Assembly: GCA_002005505.1 (NCBI GenBank)
Contig: KV908428.1
Span: 37,501 to 101,500 of the forward strand
Direction: 5' to 3'
Length of the DNA: 64,000 bases
From: Botryococcus braunii
Taxonomy: Eukaryota; Chlorophyta; Trebouxiophyceae
The position numbers and the translations under genes are program-made. Positions 1 to 28,582 of the stretch are shown piece by piece; position 1 is the stretch's first letter; every line of letters begins with the position of its first letter. Under the pieces are notes generated by a model that saw only the letters and a program-made list of their open reading frames with translations, was not told the DNA's origin and did not search any database.

Positions 1-460
1 TCATCGGGAACATTCCACTGGGGTCCACTAAGAAGATAACTGTTAGCACACTGACATCACACTCGTAATACTGTTTACACATAGACATCAAACTCGTCAT
101 TTGGGGGGTCCCCTTATGTTGAACTGCTTAAGCCAGTTACGCATTTCAAAGAATATGCTCAGCAGGTCAATATATATCGACCACGTCTCGCCACTGAAGA
201 AGTGCCCTCTTCTCTTTCTAAGTAGCTTGCCCCTGGCGTACACCCCTTGACTGTGCTCATAAGCTGCATGTGTGTTCGCTCATAAGTAACTACTCAAACC
301 AAAGCTGTGAATGAGGGGTAAGTACATCCGCAAATCAACCTAGCTCCTTTGTATAGAAGCGATTCTATACATAGAAATAAGAGGATCTGTCGGGCTTAAA
401 AGAAAATTCCCAAAATGCAGCGATGGGAGCTTGTGCCATATTGGTTTGGACAGGCCCTAC

Positions 461-1656
461 CATCTGTGTTAATTCGTTGGGGGGCATCTTCTCCACGCTG
501 CTAATGAGAGTCTGGGACACGCGATCCAGGAGGGCTTGGTCGTCCAAGGCCAGGTCAGCAGCCAACTGTAGGATGTTGGTGAGTTGCCTCGTTTGGAAAC
601 GGTTGCGGCCCAGGATGACCATATCTGTACCCAGCCCGCAAATCCCATTGATTGCGCATATGGGGTTTACACAGCCCCAACGCCTCTCTGGGATCCACAC
701 ACCCTCTTATAAGCGGTGACTCATAACTATGAACCATCTTGGGTTCACTGGATGTGCCTCATCCCCCCCCCCCCCCCAAATAAAAAAACTCGGTATTGAT
801 ATCATGTGCCCTTGCACGACGTTGCTCTGCTCTTATGTTACACCTTGAGCAGGGGTACCCTCCCATGTTGCTCTTCACATGTCAGGATAAAAACGTGGCA
901 AGCAGTACACGCAAGCAAGTGCTTGGAGGCTTAGAAAGACATGCGTGATCATGATGAGGTCCAAAAACACTGAGATGCATGAAGTCTGGAAAGTTGTGCA
1001 TTGATGGCACCTCATTTTATCATGATACCAAGAGGTATGGTATCGTGATCACAAGAATTCTGGGACCTCCTACAAATCTCGAGGAGGTGAGCTGATTATA
1101 TATGGTACCATTTCTAGCAACATGCTGTCACATGCCAGATATGGAATAGGTTTATAACGTTGATGGTTTGAGTACAAAGCAGAAATGCACCGAGACTCAT
1201 GGAGAAATTGCAGGAAAGGTAATCCCTTCCAATACTTATTAGTACATTGTTTCCTCCTATGCCTCCTCTTGCATTTGGACTGTCCGCTGCTGAACCAATG
1301 TGCTGTAAACCCTACATCCTGGCGTTCCATCAGTGTCAATGTTGTTCCTTGTTGCAAAACAATTTTAACGTGGAAGAATCTGGATTGTCACCGATCAACG
1401 CCTGCAGCCCAGGTGCCCCATGTAGACTCTTCTTGTCTTCGGCTGACCACTCCTTTGCAAGCGTTGACAGTTGTTGCAGTGCTTCCTCAACTTCAGCCTC
1501 CCCAAATTCAGATCCATGTCCATCTATTACCTCTAGTACAGCGTCCGGTGTGCCTTTCCCTGCAGCGCCTCTAAGCTTGTCCAAGACTCCTCCGTGTTCC
1601 TGGCCAAGACAACATGTGTTTGCTTCTGATATGGAGCAAGTAGATCGTTTGGTCAT
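461..1656 (-). CDS. Fragment of a possible RAP/OPR (FAST-kinase-like) organelle RNA protein
   Basis: Two minus-strand exons have the look of helical-repeat organelle RNA proteins. The downstream one (461-565) has an acceptor CAG at 566-568 and a GT donor at 459-460; it contains LAADLALDDQALLDRVSQTL followed by a second amphipathic helix. The upstream one (about 1392 to between 1559 and 1656) has a GT donor just below 1392 and contains VLEVIDGHGSEFGEAEVEEA, which resembles the N-terminal helices of RAP-domain/octotricopeptide proteins. Such proteins usually act on RNA in plastids or mitochondria. I see no RAP domain itself and no start codon; the C-terminal part would lie below position 400 or outside the window. 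A further upstream exon at 1751-1939 is possible but unsupported. The family assignment rests on helix pattern only and could be wrong. Confidence 0.35.
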
Positions 1657-1659
1657 CTG

Positions 1660-3548
1660 ATTGCCCTGTAATAAGTGGTCCCATTACTATCCATGACGTA
1701 GAACAAAGGGTTTGTTCAAGAAGAGCAATAACCACCCACACCTACCCACTTCAGGATGGTACCTCTGTGGTCTTGGCATCTGCAGAAAAGTTTCTCCCCG
1801 TGTAGGCCTGCCGTGCCATTATGATGTGACTAGAGCATACCATTTTTCCCTCCGCTAGTGGTGGTTCACCACTTGGTGAAGCCATTGAGGCCAATTCTCC
1901 CTGCGAGTAACGGTACGTTTGTTTTGATCCGGCCCTCATTCACATCGTCAATTGACCATTATGATAACCATTACAAATGCATATAAAATATAAGTTTTTT
2001 TTCTTCTCGAGTTAAACATCCCTGACTTCAAAACGTCCAAGCACACTATGCACGGGCGTGTGTAAGTCTTACGCAAGAGCGTGTGTAAGTCTTACACAGG
2101 AAACTTCTGACCGTACCGGAATAACGAAACTCCTATGAAACACCGAAATTCCCATCCTCCTGACCCTCTGCAGTGTTTGTAGCCCAAGTAGCCTTGCCAT
2201 GCTCAACTTGTGCGATCGTCCCGTTTAACCGCCGTCTGAGCAGCGCTACAAAGAATGATGGCCAAAGAAAGTTTAATTCCAGATCAATGGTTTCGTCTTC
2301 AATTTCCCGCTCGATGCAACTTCACTGGTCTATACTCTGTGATGTTTTTGGGACAGCTCTCGGTCCAAGGTTAATAGTACCCACGCGTTCTTCAACCATA
2401 AACGTGTGGGCATCTAGCGAACTACGACCGGCATCGCCGATCATGTGCAAGTCAATCTCAAGTTTCAAATCCCATTTTCCTAATCTGCTATGCTTCATGG
2501 GGATCGTTCAACAACTAGATATCTAGCTGGGATCGGTAGGAGTTGAGGTAGATGGCGGAAGCTTTCTGCTCTGACGATCCCCCGTTTAAACGAGAATCTA
2601 CAACATTAAACACTTTCGAAGTCAGCTACTGCTTGTTAAAGTATTGGAATCTATTCCGTTAGCTTTCTTTCATTAAAATGTACTCGGCATGTCCCTCGTT
2701 GGATTTGGAGGAACACTTTCCGAAGCTGCTAGCCTTGGCTCTAAGGGGATCTTTCAGTGGCCAAGTTTTGGGTTGCAGTTGCTCTCTTACGGATTTAGTT
2801 TTTACTGGGTAAAATCTGGGTCTAATTTGGAAGGGCACCGTGGCACAGAGTCTCTTTTACAACAGACAGGGCTCCAGAAGGTGTTGGCGATGGCCGAAAT
2901 TCTATTTCCCACGGAGGGTATCCTTACTAGAAGTGAGATGATTTCCTTGACAAATTCAGGGTTCAATCATGACTGTCTATGCGGGGTATAAAACAAAAAA
3001 GGAGAAGCTAGTGGTCCTCGAAGTTCGCAATAGTTGAACAAACATCCGGCGTGGTCAACCGTTGAAGTGGCTAGAAACAAAACCGTGGAACTGTGAAGTG
3101 GGGTCAGGCAAGTAAGGCTGGTGAAAGATTTCCTGATGGGTGCATTAGTCTGGGCTTGGTAAGGGGTTGTGGGCCAGCAAAATGGCAGCAGCACGGGGTT
3201 TCTGGACCTGTGGTTTGGGTATAAAGCCTGATGAGGACTCAATAGGAGGCACCATACCAACAAACCATGACAGAAAGTCTTTGGCGCTCAAGCACAATCG
3301 CGTAAACCTGGCACAGACACTACCTGTTATGGAGAGCCGCAAGGTGTGCAATCGCCCGTCCTGTACCTGCACTGGCGTCCTCTCCTTTGAAGGGTACCAT
3401 TTCTGTTGTTGGATGCGCGCATGCACGAGCTCGCTTGGTGTGTGCGTGGGGGGGGGGGGGATGCGCGTATGCATGCGCATGCGCGTGCGCGTGCGTGTCT
3501 GCGTGGTGCACGTTCGTGTGTGTGTGTGTGTGTGTGTGTGTGGGGGGG

Positions 3549-3582
<34 letters not shown>

Positions 3583-3674
3583 ATGTGTGTGGGCAGGTGT
3601 GCGTGCGTATACGTGCGGGCGTGGGTGTGTGCGTGTGTGTGGGTGTGTGAATGTGTACGTGCGGGCGTGTGTGT

Positions 3675-3753
<79 letters not shown>

Positions 3754-4224
3754 GGTGGGTGGGTGGGTGGGTGGGTGGGTGCGTGCGCGTGCCCTGGTCT
3801 ATCTGTCTGCCTGCCTGCCTGGCTGTGTGTCTCTCAATGTGTTGGTCTGCCTCTTCCCGTTCTCTCTGTTACCCACCCCGGTCTCTCTCACCTCTCTAAC
3901 CCTTGCCTTTCCCCACGTCTCCAACTCTGACTCCTCACCAGAAGGTGGGGAATGGGAAGGGAAGGGCAAGTTGTACACCCATCCCCGCCTCTGTAGCTCT
4001 GACTCCTTAGCAGAAGACAGGGAACGGGAAGGGAAGGGCAAACTGCACACCCATCCCCGCCTCTGTAACTCTGACTCTATACTAGAAGACGGGGATTGCT
4101 TAAATACGGGATTGTTTTACGTAGGGCAGGGCTGGGACGGGAGAAGGGTACAAGATTTTGCACTGCCTCATTTGTATGCAGCTGTTGTTTTGACTGATTC
4201 GCATGTCCTTGTGTGTCATAGAGC
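1660..4224. other. Region without a recognisable gene
   Basis: No open frame here resembles a known family or shows paired splice sites that link to a neighbour. It holds a GT-rich microsatellite block (3430-3790) and, between 3920 and 4090, a short tandem duplication of about 72 bp around CATCCCCGCCTCTGTA. The region probably contains the upstream and promoter sequence of the hydrolase gene that starts at 4225, but I see no identifiable promoter motif. Confidence 0.5.
3500..3790. repeat. (GT)n / (GTGG)n microsatellite block
   Basis: An interrupted (GT)n tract runs from about 3515 to 3745 and passes into (GGGT)n at 3746-3780. The long Cys-Val frames across it are artefacts of the repeat. Confidence 0.95.
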
Positions 4225-15900
<11,676 letters not shown>

Positions 15901-16327
15901 ATGAGGCATTGTCCCAATGGTCTAGGAAAGCTGTTCTCTGGCGCACCTTTACTTAACATGTACATGTGGGTGGGGTGTGGCATACATCAAGTGCGAGCAT
16001 CACTAAGTTCAGTCAAATCAAGGAAGCTCCTCCTCATGTGCCCGTTCGCAATCGTCTGGTGGGTATGCAGGTATATCAAGAACAAGTGATGCACGGGTTT
16101 TGAAGGCCAAGATTTCCCCTCAACCTAAACGCGGAACGTCGTGACCACGTCTGCTTAGTCAGGGCCGGTCCTCCACTCCCGAATGCGGTTGGGACAGCTT
16201 CCGTCACCTTTCTTGCGCTTTGCTAATTGGCCCCCCGCCCCCAAGTCTTCAAGTCGTATCCTTGTTTTGCAACCCGTAGCTGTGGGTGTATATGTGTGCG
16301 AGCGTGCATACGTGCGTGCATGCGTGC

Positions 16328-16336
<9 letters not shown>

Positions 16337-16386
<50 letters not shown>

Positions 16387-17582
16387 CGCGGGGGTATGTG
16401 TATGTGCGTCTGACTGTCTCACGTGCATACACACCCAAAAAACCCCAACCCCACCCCCCCCCCCCCCAAAAAAAAGAAGAGAAAGGGATACCTTTCTTGT
16501 CTTTGTCCTTAAGGGGTGGGCGGGGGGGGGGGGGGGGGTGTCCTTGTAAGCTAAGCTGAACAAACAGCTGATTGTACTATTAAGCGAGCCAGGGGGCATG
16601 GCATGCCAGAATATTGAGAGGTAATTCCCCTGACCGTGCATGCCGGGCAGGGAGGCAGGAATTCTTGGTGTTGCTTGTAGCAGTTGGTCAGCCTGGCCTT
16701 GCTGAGTATTTTCCATAGTAATTCACCTGCTGCTCGTCATATAACCTTGGCTGCTCCGACGAGGTGACATTTTGACTCCGAAGTTCGGTAGGTTTGGGAT
16801 TGTCCCGGCTCGAAAGTAAGAAATTTGTGCCTGAAACCCACACAAATTCGATCTCCTTCAATTTGCCTGTACCATGTTGAGGACGTATCGTACTTGTGTG
16901 AAAGGATGTTCCCAATTATCGTTTTCTGTCTGGCATTGGCCATTCTTTCGGCAGGCGCATCCTCGTCATTGACATCTTTGTGGGTGTGACAAGTCGAGTA
17001 GTTTTCACAACCCCACATGTTAAGCCTTCTGAAATTTCCGACAGACATTATTATGTAAATTTCCGACAGGTATAATTATTATTAAACCAGCTAAGGCGAT
17101 CTTGATCACTGATTTTCCTCCGGGAGGTTGATGCCACTGACTTGTTGAGTGAGTCGACATTACCTCTTGTTGAAGGGGTATTTCCAGTCCCATTAAAGTG
17201 TCATTTTGCATAATCTCACAAGCCATGTGACCTAATTAGGTCATCACAATATAATGTGATGTATTATGATGTGTTTTGTACCAAACGCGAAGTGCTGTAG
17301 TGTGGTCACAAACAAAATATGACAGGCCAATTATGTTGTGCGGCCATGGGATAGCCATTTATGCTATATAGCTTTGCTGTTTATCCTGTAACAGTAAGGT
17401 GGAGGCTTTTCTTGCAAAACCAATATCACTCCGGAGCAGCAGTGATGTAGTCCGGTGTATTGGGAGTTGAGTAACGGATACAGAGGTATTCACCATTCCA
17501 GACACCCGCAACACATCTACTATTTCCAAGCACATACAAGTACATGTGCTTGGTGGGTGGGTGGGTGGGGGCGGGCGGGCAG

Positions 17583-17636
<54 letters not shown>

Positions 17637-17640
17637 ACAT
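16337..17640. repeat. Two (GT)n(GC)n microsatellites
   Basis: Tracts at 16337-16390 and 17585-17634 share the same layout: pure GT followed by CG alternation. Confidence 0.95.
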
Positions 17641-18575
17641 ACACACACACACATACAGGCGGGCACATATATGGGTGGCAGGCCATGTGTTAATACTCAG
17701 AAGGTATGAATGTAATGCTATGAAACCAACATTTGCCAGGTGGACTATTTGCTCTGAAGACGCTGACACACATGTCCCACCTCTGCAGCATCTCCGGGGA
17801 AGGCAGGTGTGGACACCATCACATGAGTCGCTGGAGTGTTGATGTGCTTCGCGGATAAGCAGGCAAACTTCATCGCCAACACCGATAGTGTCACTGACAC
17901 AGTGTACGACCATTGATGTGCATGGCTTAGGAAGCCAGTTCAAAGTGCAATCATATGTCTTGCATTAGCTCCAGGAGCATGTCCCACCCGCAGCCAGCCC
18001 AGCGGACATTCGGAGGACCCAGGAGTTTGATAAAACAGATCAAACTCCTGATGGCTAGTAGCACCGAGCAATCACAACAAGTGTATTGCACACATTTGCG
18101 TTTAGCAGTAACTCACAGCAGCGCAGGCAAGGAACCCACACATCGCGACCAACTCCTTCGGGCCCCAACACCAGCCTCAGACCTCTTTAAGCCGTCTCTT
18201 ACCCAGAGAGACAAGCAGGCAGACAAACCCTTGCTACTCCACTAAACCACCCGATCCTCCTCAATTCTCACATGTCTAGGCCATCTGTCTGCAAACATGA
18301 GGTTCCGCAGGCACTGGAATATAGAGGCCCCAGAAGCTCCAAAAGGCCTTTGACCTACGCTTCTCCTTTACACAAAGCCACCGCATTCCTGGCCCATATG
18401 TGCGCCATGCACTAATTTGCCCCAGTCGCCTAGGCTGCCCTTGCACTTCATCCCTCTCACCGGCAAATCCAGAGGTCACAATTCAGTCCGAAATTTGCCA
18501 CGATGGTGATTGTCCCGATCGAAAGGATGAAATTCGTGTCGAAAACTCACAAGTTCGACCTTGTTGAAGTTCCCA
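16795..18575. repeat. Two copies of a diverged dispersed repeat
   Basis: About 70 bp at 16795-16865 (GATTGTCCCGGCTCGAAAG onward) recurs diverged at 18505-18575 (GATTGTCCCGATCGAAAGG onward). The coordinates enclose both copies and the unrelated sequence between them. Confidence 0.65.
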
Positions 18576-19606
18576 CTCTCACCCAGCCATGGGATTGTCT
18601 TATATGAACCTTCGACCAAAGAGAACACAGCAGAAGCAGATCACCCAGTACTTGGCCAGGCCTTCCGAAACTCTGATGGTCTGGTAAAAACTGCTTCTGT
18701 AGGCAGGTGTAACATACCTCAAATCCCACTTATAGACTCGAGAGCTTTCTAAAACAAACCATATTTCACTCTCCTTTCAGGCACAAGAGATGCCAGGTCA
18801 GGTTTGCTGGCTGCCTTCAGGCGTACAGTTCAATAGCTTCCACGACCAGTGCCAGCGAGGCCGCGTCATTTGCTCACGGCAATAATTATACATAATCCAG
18901 ACATGCACCAACCCCTCAACCGCAGCAAATCATGGCTGCGACCGGATTGGATGTTGCAACATGGATTGTCTGAAGCCATGACAACCTCAATGCATGTAGC
19001 ACCTGCTTTCGGTTGGTTCGACCTTATCAGAGCCTGGCATGGCTTAGAAAAACACTCCAGTTAGGCAGGAACCATGAACTCATGTTCAATATCCCAACGG
19101 CCACAGTGTCAGGTGTCCACAGCCTGCTCGCATGTGACATTCATTCGGAGTCTTGGATTTCCTCTCCGCCTTAGTATACAAGAACCAGCCCAACAACAGA
19201 TCTGATATGCACAGCGCTGATTCACAAAGTATGTCCTGTATGTCAGGACCAAAACATCTGCACCATCAAATAAAAGTCGAGACCCTCAAGCTCATCTCTC
19301 ACTATCTTCTTCTCCGAGAATATTCCACATTTAAGAACACTCCTTCCTCACATACCTGAGCATAACCCAATAAAACACATGGGGTGACCCTGCACATAAC
19401 AACAGCTTCTGCACTGTTCAAAGCATTCATACATGGCGATTCTTAACACAACACCATCCTTACAGCCCTGCTGCAGCGACTTTCAAGCGCATCTGGCCAC
19501 AACCTGACAATGTGAAGCACCAGTCATTCCCAGCAGCTCTGTCGCTCAGTCATGGCCACAATTTCCATAGCCCCAGGTCTGTGGAGCTGCAAATGTTCAC
19601 AAACCT

Positions 19607-20426
19607 TCACACCCCCCAAACAGATCTCCCATAGCCATACTCGTAGCCAAAAAACCCCTCACCTTCTCCTGAATCCTTGTATGGGGAGGTCACCTCGACT
19701 AGACAAAACGATGTAGCAAGATTAGGGTCTGAAAGACCAGCAGCCGGAGCCCCTGATCTATGACATGCCTTGTGACATGCCATTATCGGAGTAGTGTCAA
19801 GCGTAGACCAAATGGGGTAATACCTGGGTGCTGAGAACAATCCATAACTACCCCCCTGGCCCTTTCCTGAAAGTCTCCTTCATGCTGTTTGCGGCCCCTT
19901 TCCCTTCACAGAAATTTTTCCTATACCGGTTAGCCTGGGAATGGGAGACCCCCCTCTTGAGCGCTAGCAGCAGTCCTGATCCCAATTTTCCTAAATCAAT
20001 CCCACCAAGCCATCCCAGGATGCCGACCAATAAGAAAGCCTCAGCGAAATGCACCTCATGGAAGTTCAGGAAAGGTGCTGACTTCACTTTCTCACAAACC
20101 TTGAGAACCAAAGTACAACCCTCATGCTCAGGCCAGAGCCCCAGCACCCATTACCCCTCTGCATGGGAAATGGCAGAGGAGGTTTAGGATGTCCATAGCA
20201 GCTCACTCTTGCGGGCTCACCCCTGGGAGGGCATGAGAATAGAGCCGGGGATGGACAGTGCCACCTGCTGGCGCAAAAGAGGTGGAGTGTTCAATGTCTG
20301 CCACACATCTTGGAGAGTGCGCTTTGCAATTTCCATGTTCTCCATGTTGCTGCTTCCCCAGGCTGCTACGGCGGCACCCAAAGCGGGGCCAGGTACCCAG
20401 TTTGGACACAGCCTCCCACTCTGCAC
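19607..20426 (-). CDS. Unrecognised minus-strand gene, exon candidates
   Basis: The best candidate exon runs on the minus strand from about 20365 down to 20222. It has an acceptor (GTAGCAG) and donor (CCCAGGG|gtgagc), and its reading frame contains MENMEIAKRTLQDVWQTLN and LLRQQVALSIPGSILMP. A second candidate at about 19976-20101 has a hydrophobic stretch (AEAFLLVGILGWLGGI) and ends at AAGAGGGG|gtctcc. A third frame near 19610-19730 contains SPYKDSGEGEGFFGYEYGY. The phases between them are not resolved, so they may not be one gene. No family recognised. Confidence 0.3.
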
Positions 20427-20964
20427 CCCTTCCCGTTTTTAACTGTTGCACTCCACCACTCACAAAATGACTGGTCCCCAGAGAAAGAGACAGCGGATGG
20501 ACACGACAAAGCGAGGGAGATGCAGCAATTAAAGGGGAGGAGGCAGGGGGGCAAGAGCGGAAGCGAGAGATGGGGGGGGGGGGGAGACATGCTGGCCAGG
20601 TAGGTAGACAAAAAACGAGCTGAGTGACACCGAACATGGAGGCACACGCATGCCCAGGCTACGGGATTTACCCTACGCACACATCGGAGACATCCCCCCT
20701 TGCCTCCAAATACTGTATTGCTCTGCGGCCCTTAATGATAAACAACCCAGAAAGCCCGAGCAAAAAAGAGGACATTCAAAGATGTGATCACGCTGTAGAC
20801 TACAAGCCCACTAGAATGCATGATTTCAAATTGCAGCCACCCTGATTTTCTGCACTGTGAACACCGCTCAGTCGCAAGCCATGACAGATCTGAGAATCCT
20901 CAGATACAATCTCAGGCAGTAAATCGAATATTGGATACCCGTAAAAAACGTTACAGCATTATGT

Positions 20965-23900
20965 CTATGACAAGGCCGCAGCAATCTTGTTAAACAAAGT
21001 GGTGCGTACCGCTTCAGGCGCTGGGGACAGAAGCTCAGCTATGTAGCTCCAAACTGACACATTTTGCCACATCTTTGCAAAGGTCTTGTCATCAATGATG
21101 TGGGTACTAACCCGGCCCTTGGAATCAAACTTAAACGTGGAGGAACCGTCCCACCTGTTGGCCTCCCCGTTCAAGCTCCAAAAGGGTGTTCCGACCACCT
21201 GCCACTTCACCCTGTACACAACAGGCCGACCTTACTCAACCATTCCATGTCTAGAGTGATGACTCCCACAACGAGTAAGTAATAATATTTACTCAATGTG
21301 CCCAGAGCGCCCCTTGCTTACTGTATGCTTGGCCCCAAAGCGGGGGCCGGGGGGGGGGGGGGGGAAGGCACGCACACCCACACGCTCTCTCTCTCCCCCC
21401 CCCCCCTCCCCCCCAATGGGTGTATGTCTGAGAAGGGGAGAGGGGAAAGCCAAGAGGTAGGGACGGAGGCAGAGACCCCAGGGGAGGGAGGAGCAGGGAG
21501 GGGCAAGAGCGAGTAGCTTTACACCATGTGTGTACTGTGGGTAGCTTGACACTGACAATCTGTCTTTCGAAGACAAGGGATGAAGTCGAATGACTCGTCT
21601 TTGCGGGCTGGTATTAACATAAGCCAACGGTGGCTAATGTTGCTAACAATCCTGAGTGTGTGAAAAACAAAGGTCCAAAATGACGCTAAGGACAAGACGA
21701 AAAGTGCGGGCCTTAACCTCTGATACTACTTCACCTCGCAGTTACAATGTCTAGACATGAACCACAAAAGGACAAACCACATGATGCATCCATGAGGGCC
21801 TGAAGACGATACATATTCCAGTGAAGTACTTGAAGAACATACAACATTTGCTTTGGCAAAATTTCTTTGAATGCCCCTGCTTCCTTCCCCTTTGCACGGG
21901 CGGGGAGGGCGGGGGGGAGCCATGGACTGCACAGGACTCAATGTATACAATGATTGAGATAGGGGGTTTCAAGACAAATTAAGCTGGGGGATGGGGTCAT
22001 GGCATACACTATATCCTGATTGGCCGGGCCAGCTTGTCTGATGTTGACTAATCTCAGCTCAATGTGCCTGAAGAGCAAGTTCCCAAGAGCCCGCAAGCCT
22101 CTAAAAACTGTCTTGTAGCTTTGCAACCCAGAGCACTGCCGTTTGTAGACATCAATCAAGACTACATTGTCTGTGTATATGGAATCTGCACAAACCGTGA
22201 ACCACTGTCACTGCACATTCAGGAGAATTTAAATGTTGCTGTCATAGCATGCAAAATGAGGAAAGAAAATGAAGCTCATGGGCCCTGCCCTCTATGACAA
22301 GACTCCAGCATGCGCCAGTAACACAACTGTGAAGAATGACAAATCCCAACATTGTAAACCCACACTCCAACCCTCTGCAGCACAAACCAATGGTCACAGC
22401 CAAGAGGGCTACAAGTACATCATACTACAGCCAAGGCTTTTCAGGTGAATACTAAGTATCGGGAACCCACAATTCCAGTCCCGTCGAAAAAAATTGGGGA
22501 CATCCTCGCGCAATATGCGGAAGGCTTCACCGCGATTCACAGCAGCTTGATCCCGTTCATCATCTGGAGAACCAGGCTCTGCCACGGACGTTGGGGGCTT
22601 TTTCACACGAACTGACATCTCTGTTACTGGTCCAATTCCAGTAGCAACATATCTGCAACCACAACAGTAACACATGAGTCTCTGACTACAGCAATGAAGT
22701 GCAAGAGACCGATCCTGGGCGTTGAACAGCGGCCAAATCCTCACACAATCCAATTTGGGAGAAAAGCGCCAGTCAACAGGTGCTTTCTAATCACATGAAC
22801 CCTTGCCTGCAGCTCAAGCACCAACTGTAGGCATATACCCAAAAGATTCATATCAACGATCAGCCTTGGAACGAACTTCCCATAGACAGGCGCCTGGCCT
22901 AAGGCTTCGAAGAGGGGCTGAATGACAAACCTGGAATTGTCTGTCTTCCCTGTACTGGCAGTTTTAGATGAGTACAACCGTTCAAGCTGCCGCCGCGCTG
23001 ATTCAATGTCCCCAAAGTGCTCCTGAAGTTCCCACGTTTGGACAGGTAAGATTACATTCAGGTATGTCAGATTCTCGAGCGTGGTGTCGTCCAAGCTCTG
23101 CCAACTCCCTGTTTGAGGTAATCCTGGCGCCGTCAACAGAAAACGATGCGCTTTCGGGCGCTGATTACGATGGCTTTTGCTAGTATATACCCTCGTGAAC
23201 GGGGTAGGGAGCCTCCACAACGGAAGCGCCATTCCCGGGATAGTTCCGCAAACCAAAACTTCGGGGTATATGCTGTTCCACACTTCTACCGCAACGCAGA
23301 CAAAGGTGTTCTCTGGAAAGGTTCCTAATTGACATAGAATACTCTCAAGGAAAAGCCACGCTCATAAGGGCTGCCTTGGCCCTTTGACCAGGTGCGACGG
23401 GTCTACATGCCTTTCAGGATATACGTGGAAGACACCGAGGGATGGCTACCTGGGCAAGAGATCGGCAGCCGGAACAGTCCGGTACGTGTGACGTTAGTAA
23501 TTCGAAGCCTTTCGGACGGTTGCGGAGTTGAAACGGTATCTGGACTTCCACGTAGGACCTACGGCGTACGTGAACAAACGGGCCCAGCCGTTTCGTCGAT
23601 TGGTTTCGTCTCTTGGTGTATGAGGCTACGTAATGAGGCATCCGGTTACGTCCTGGTAGCCAAGGACTGATCGCGCACGGTTTCGGCAAGATCGTCTAGG
23701 GATTCGAAATCTATCCGAGCCAAACTCCTGTACCACAGATCCGAAAGGGCCCGTTTCCAAGGGGACATGGCCCAAAGCTTCCTTCTAGTTTCAACACTGG
23801 GACCCTGGGCTGCGTGTTCAGACTGATATATTCACTCTTCTCTTAAACTGCTTCTTTCTTCTTCTTTGTTACAAGAGTATGATTAAAAGACCAACCCAAA

Positions 23901-24824
23901 CTGTAAAGTTCAACGCTGCAAGAAGGCACACCTGGCGAGCAGCAGCAGCTGCTGGCGACCCACAGCGGCAGCAATAATGAAATTGGCCCGGGGCATGACA
24001 AAACATCCCTCCACATCTTCTTGTGCATTGATGGCGTGGCTCAAAAGCCCCTGGAGTCTCTTCAACAAGGCCAGCACATCAGCATGCACCCCGCCACATG
24101 TTTGATATGAAAAGGCTTGGAAGGTACTTGTGAGTCAGAACACCGCACTTGAATCGATCTCTTCAGATTTCCCGAAGGCGATGCTGACAATACTTGCCAG
24201 CCACGTACGGAGAAAAGGACGCTGACATTGACAAACAGCCGAGACAGTTAAGATCTATAAAGAGGGACCTAGCAGAAATAGTTTCCACGATGGCTTCACC
24301 AGGTCTCAATCCCAGCTGCCTGGGTTGCAGGGGATAACAGTTCTCGAGCCTACACCCTTTAGATCTGTCGCTTCTACATGGGTAGGTCTAGACAAAGACA
24401 ATCTTCCTTCTTTACAAGAGTGGGAATTTCAACAAAAAGACCGGTCCAATGTGCCAACGACCCAAACCCAAGTGTTTCGACCGCATGCCGGATTTATGGG
24501 GTGCGGTTAGGATAGGCTTCACTCTTTATATTAAATGTTTCAATATTCCTCACGATCCTGAAGAGGCATGAACCGGCCACCAAAGCCAAGGGTGAGGCCA
24601 CCCGGTCCACACCGGCCAGCAGCAGCAACAGCAGCAGCAGCAAATGTCAATTTCCAGATGCAGAAGCACATGGCTAACACATGATGGCTCTGGAAACCCT
24701 TGGTGTGCTCAAAGGGTGCTGGTCCCAATGGGGTCCCTGTCCCTCTAGTAACTTCCTTCATCTTGCCAATCAATTCGTCAAAACGGTAGGACCCCCGCCT
24801 TTTGTCCTTGGATGATCTGATGGC
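20965..24824 (-). CDS. Protein ending in a DUF2358-like (NTF2-fold type) domain
   Basis: Minus-strand exons: last exon 20965-21211, then 22008-22135, [at least one missing], 22471-22652 and 22745-23097. Possible upstream exons are 23930-about 24110 and 24708-24824. The exon at 22471-22652 contains EAFRILREDVPNFFRRDWN, the exon at 22008-22135 GLQSYKTVFRGLRALGNLLF, and the last exon VKWQVVGTPFWSLNGEANRW. This order matches DUF2358 proteins, which are common in plastid-bearing lineages and have no firmly established function. The 22008 to 21211 junction is in frame (phase 2; 83 codons to the stop). The upstream exon 22745-23097 (contains TWELQEHFGDIESARRQLER) joins 22652 in phase 2 but belongs to no family I know. 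Whether it and the two further exons belong to the same protein is uncertain. Confidence 0.6.
21264..22007. other. Intron of the DUF2358-like gene
   Basis: Contains homopolymer G and C runs (21349-21364, 21393-21415) and no other recognised structure. No coding frame with splice sites seen. Confidence 0.5.
23864..24490. repeat. Two copies of a dispersed repeat
   Basis: Segments near 23866-23905 and 24405-24480 share TTACAAGAGT..AAAAGACC..CCCAA. A third copy occurs at 44697-44760. Identity is roughly 70-80 percent by eye. Confidence 0.55.
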
Positions 24825-25037
24825 CTGCCAGAATAAAGCATCACGTGACCAAGTAACTTAAGCACATTAAAAGGATGAGACTCTGCTCATGTGACGTCAT
24901 ACGAGTAATACAGCGAGGGTGCCTAGCACGACCATTTCCGTATGTTAGTAGACTTCTGTCTGGTGTACGAAGTGCACATCAACCTCTGAACAGTTAGTGC
25001 TGGAGTTAGTCAGGAAGCTTCCTAGGAGGAGCAGCCT

Positions 25038-28582
<3,545 letters not shown>

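Larger units (their letters stand above)
15901..19600. other. Region without a recognisable gene
   Basis: No frame on either strand resembles a known family. It includes (GT)n(GC)n tracts at 16337-16390 and 17585-17634, homopolymer C, A and G runs near 16454-16480 and 16520-16538, and two diverged copies of a dispersed repeat at 16795-16865 and 18505-18575. Some short frames look weakly coding (for example the plus strand at 17955-18245), but none has paired splice sites. Confidence 0.5.

Noticed and set aside
2173..2991. Open frames of 100-117 codons
   Set aside because: No family resemblance, no splice partners, and residue composition typical of chance frames.
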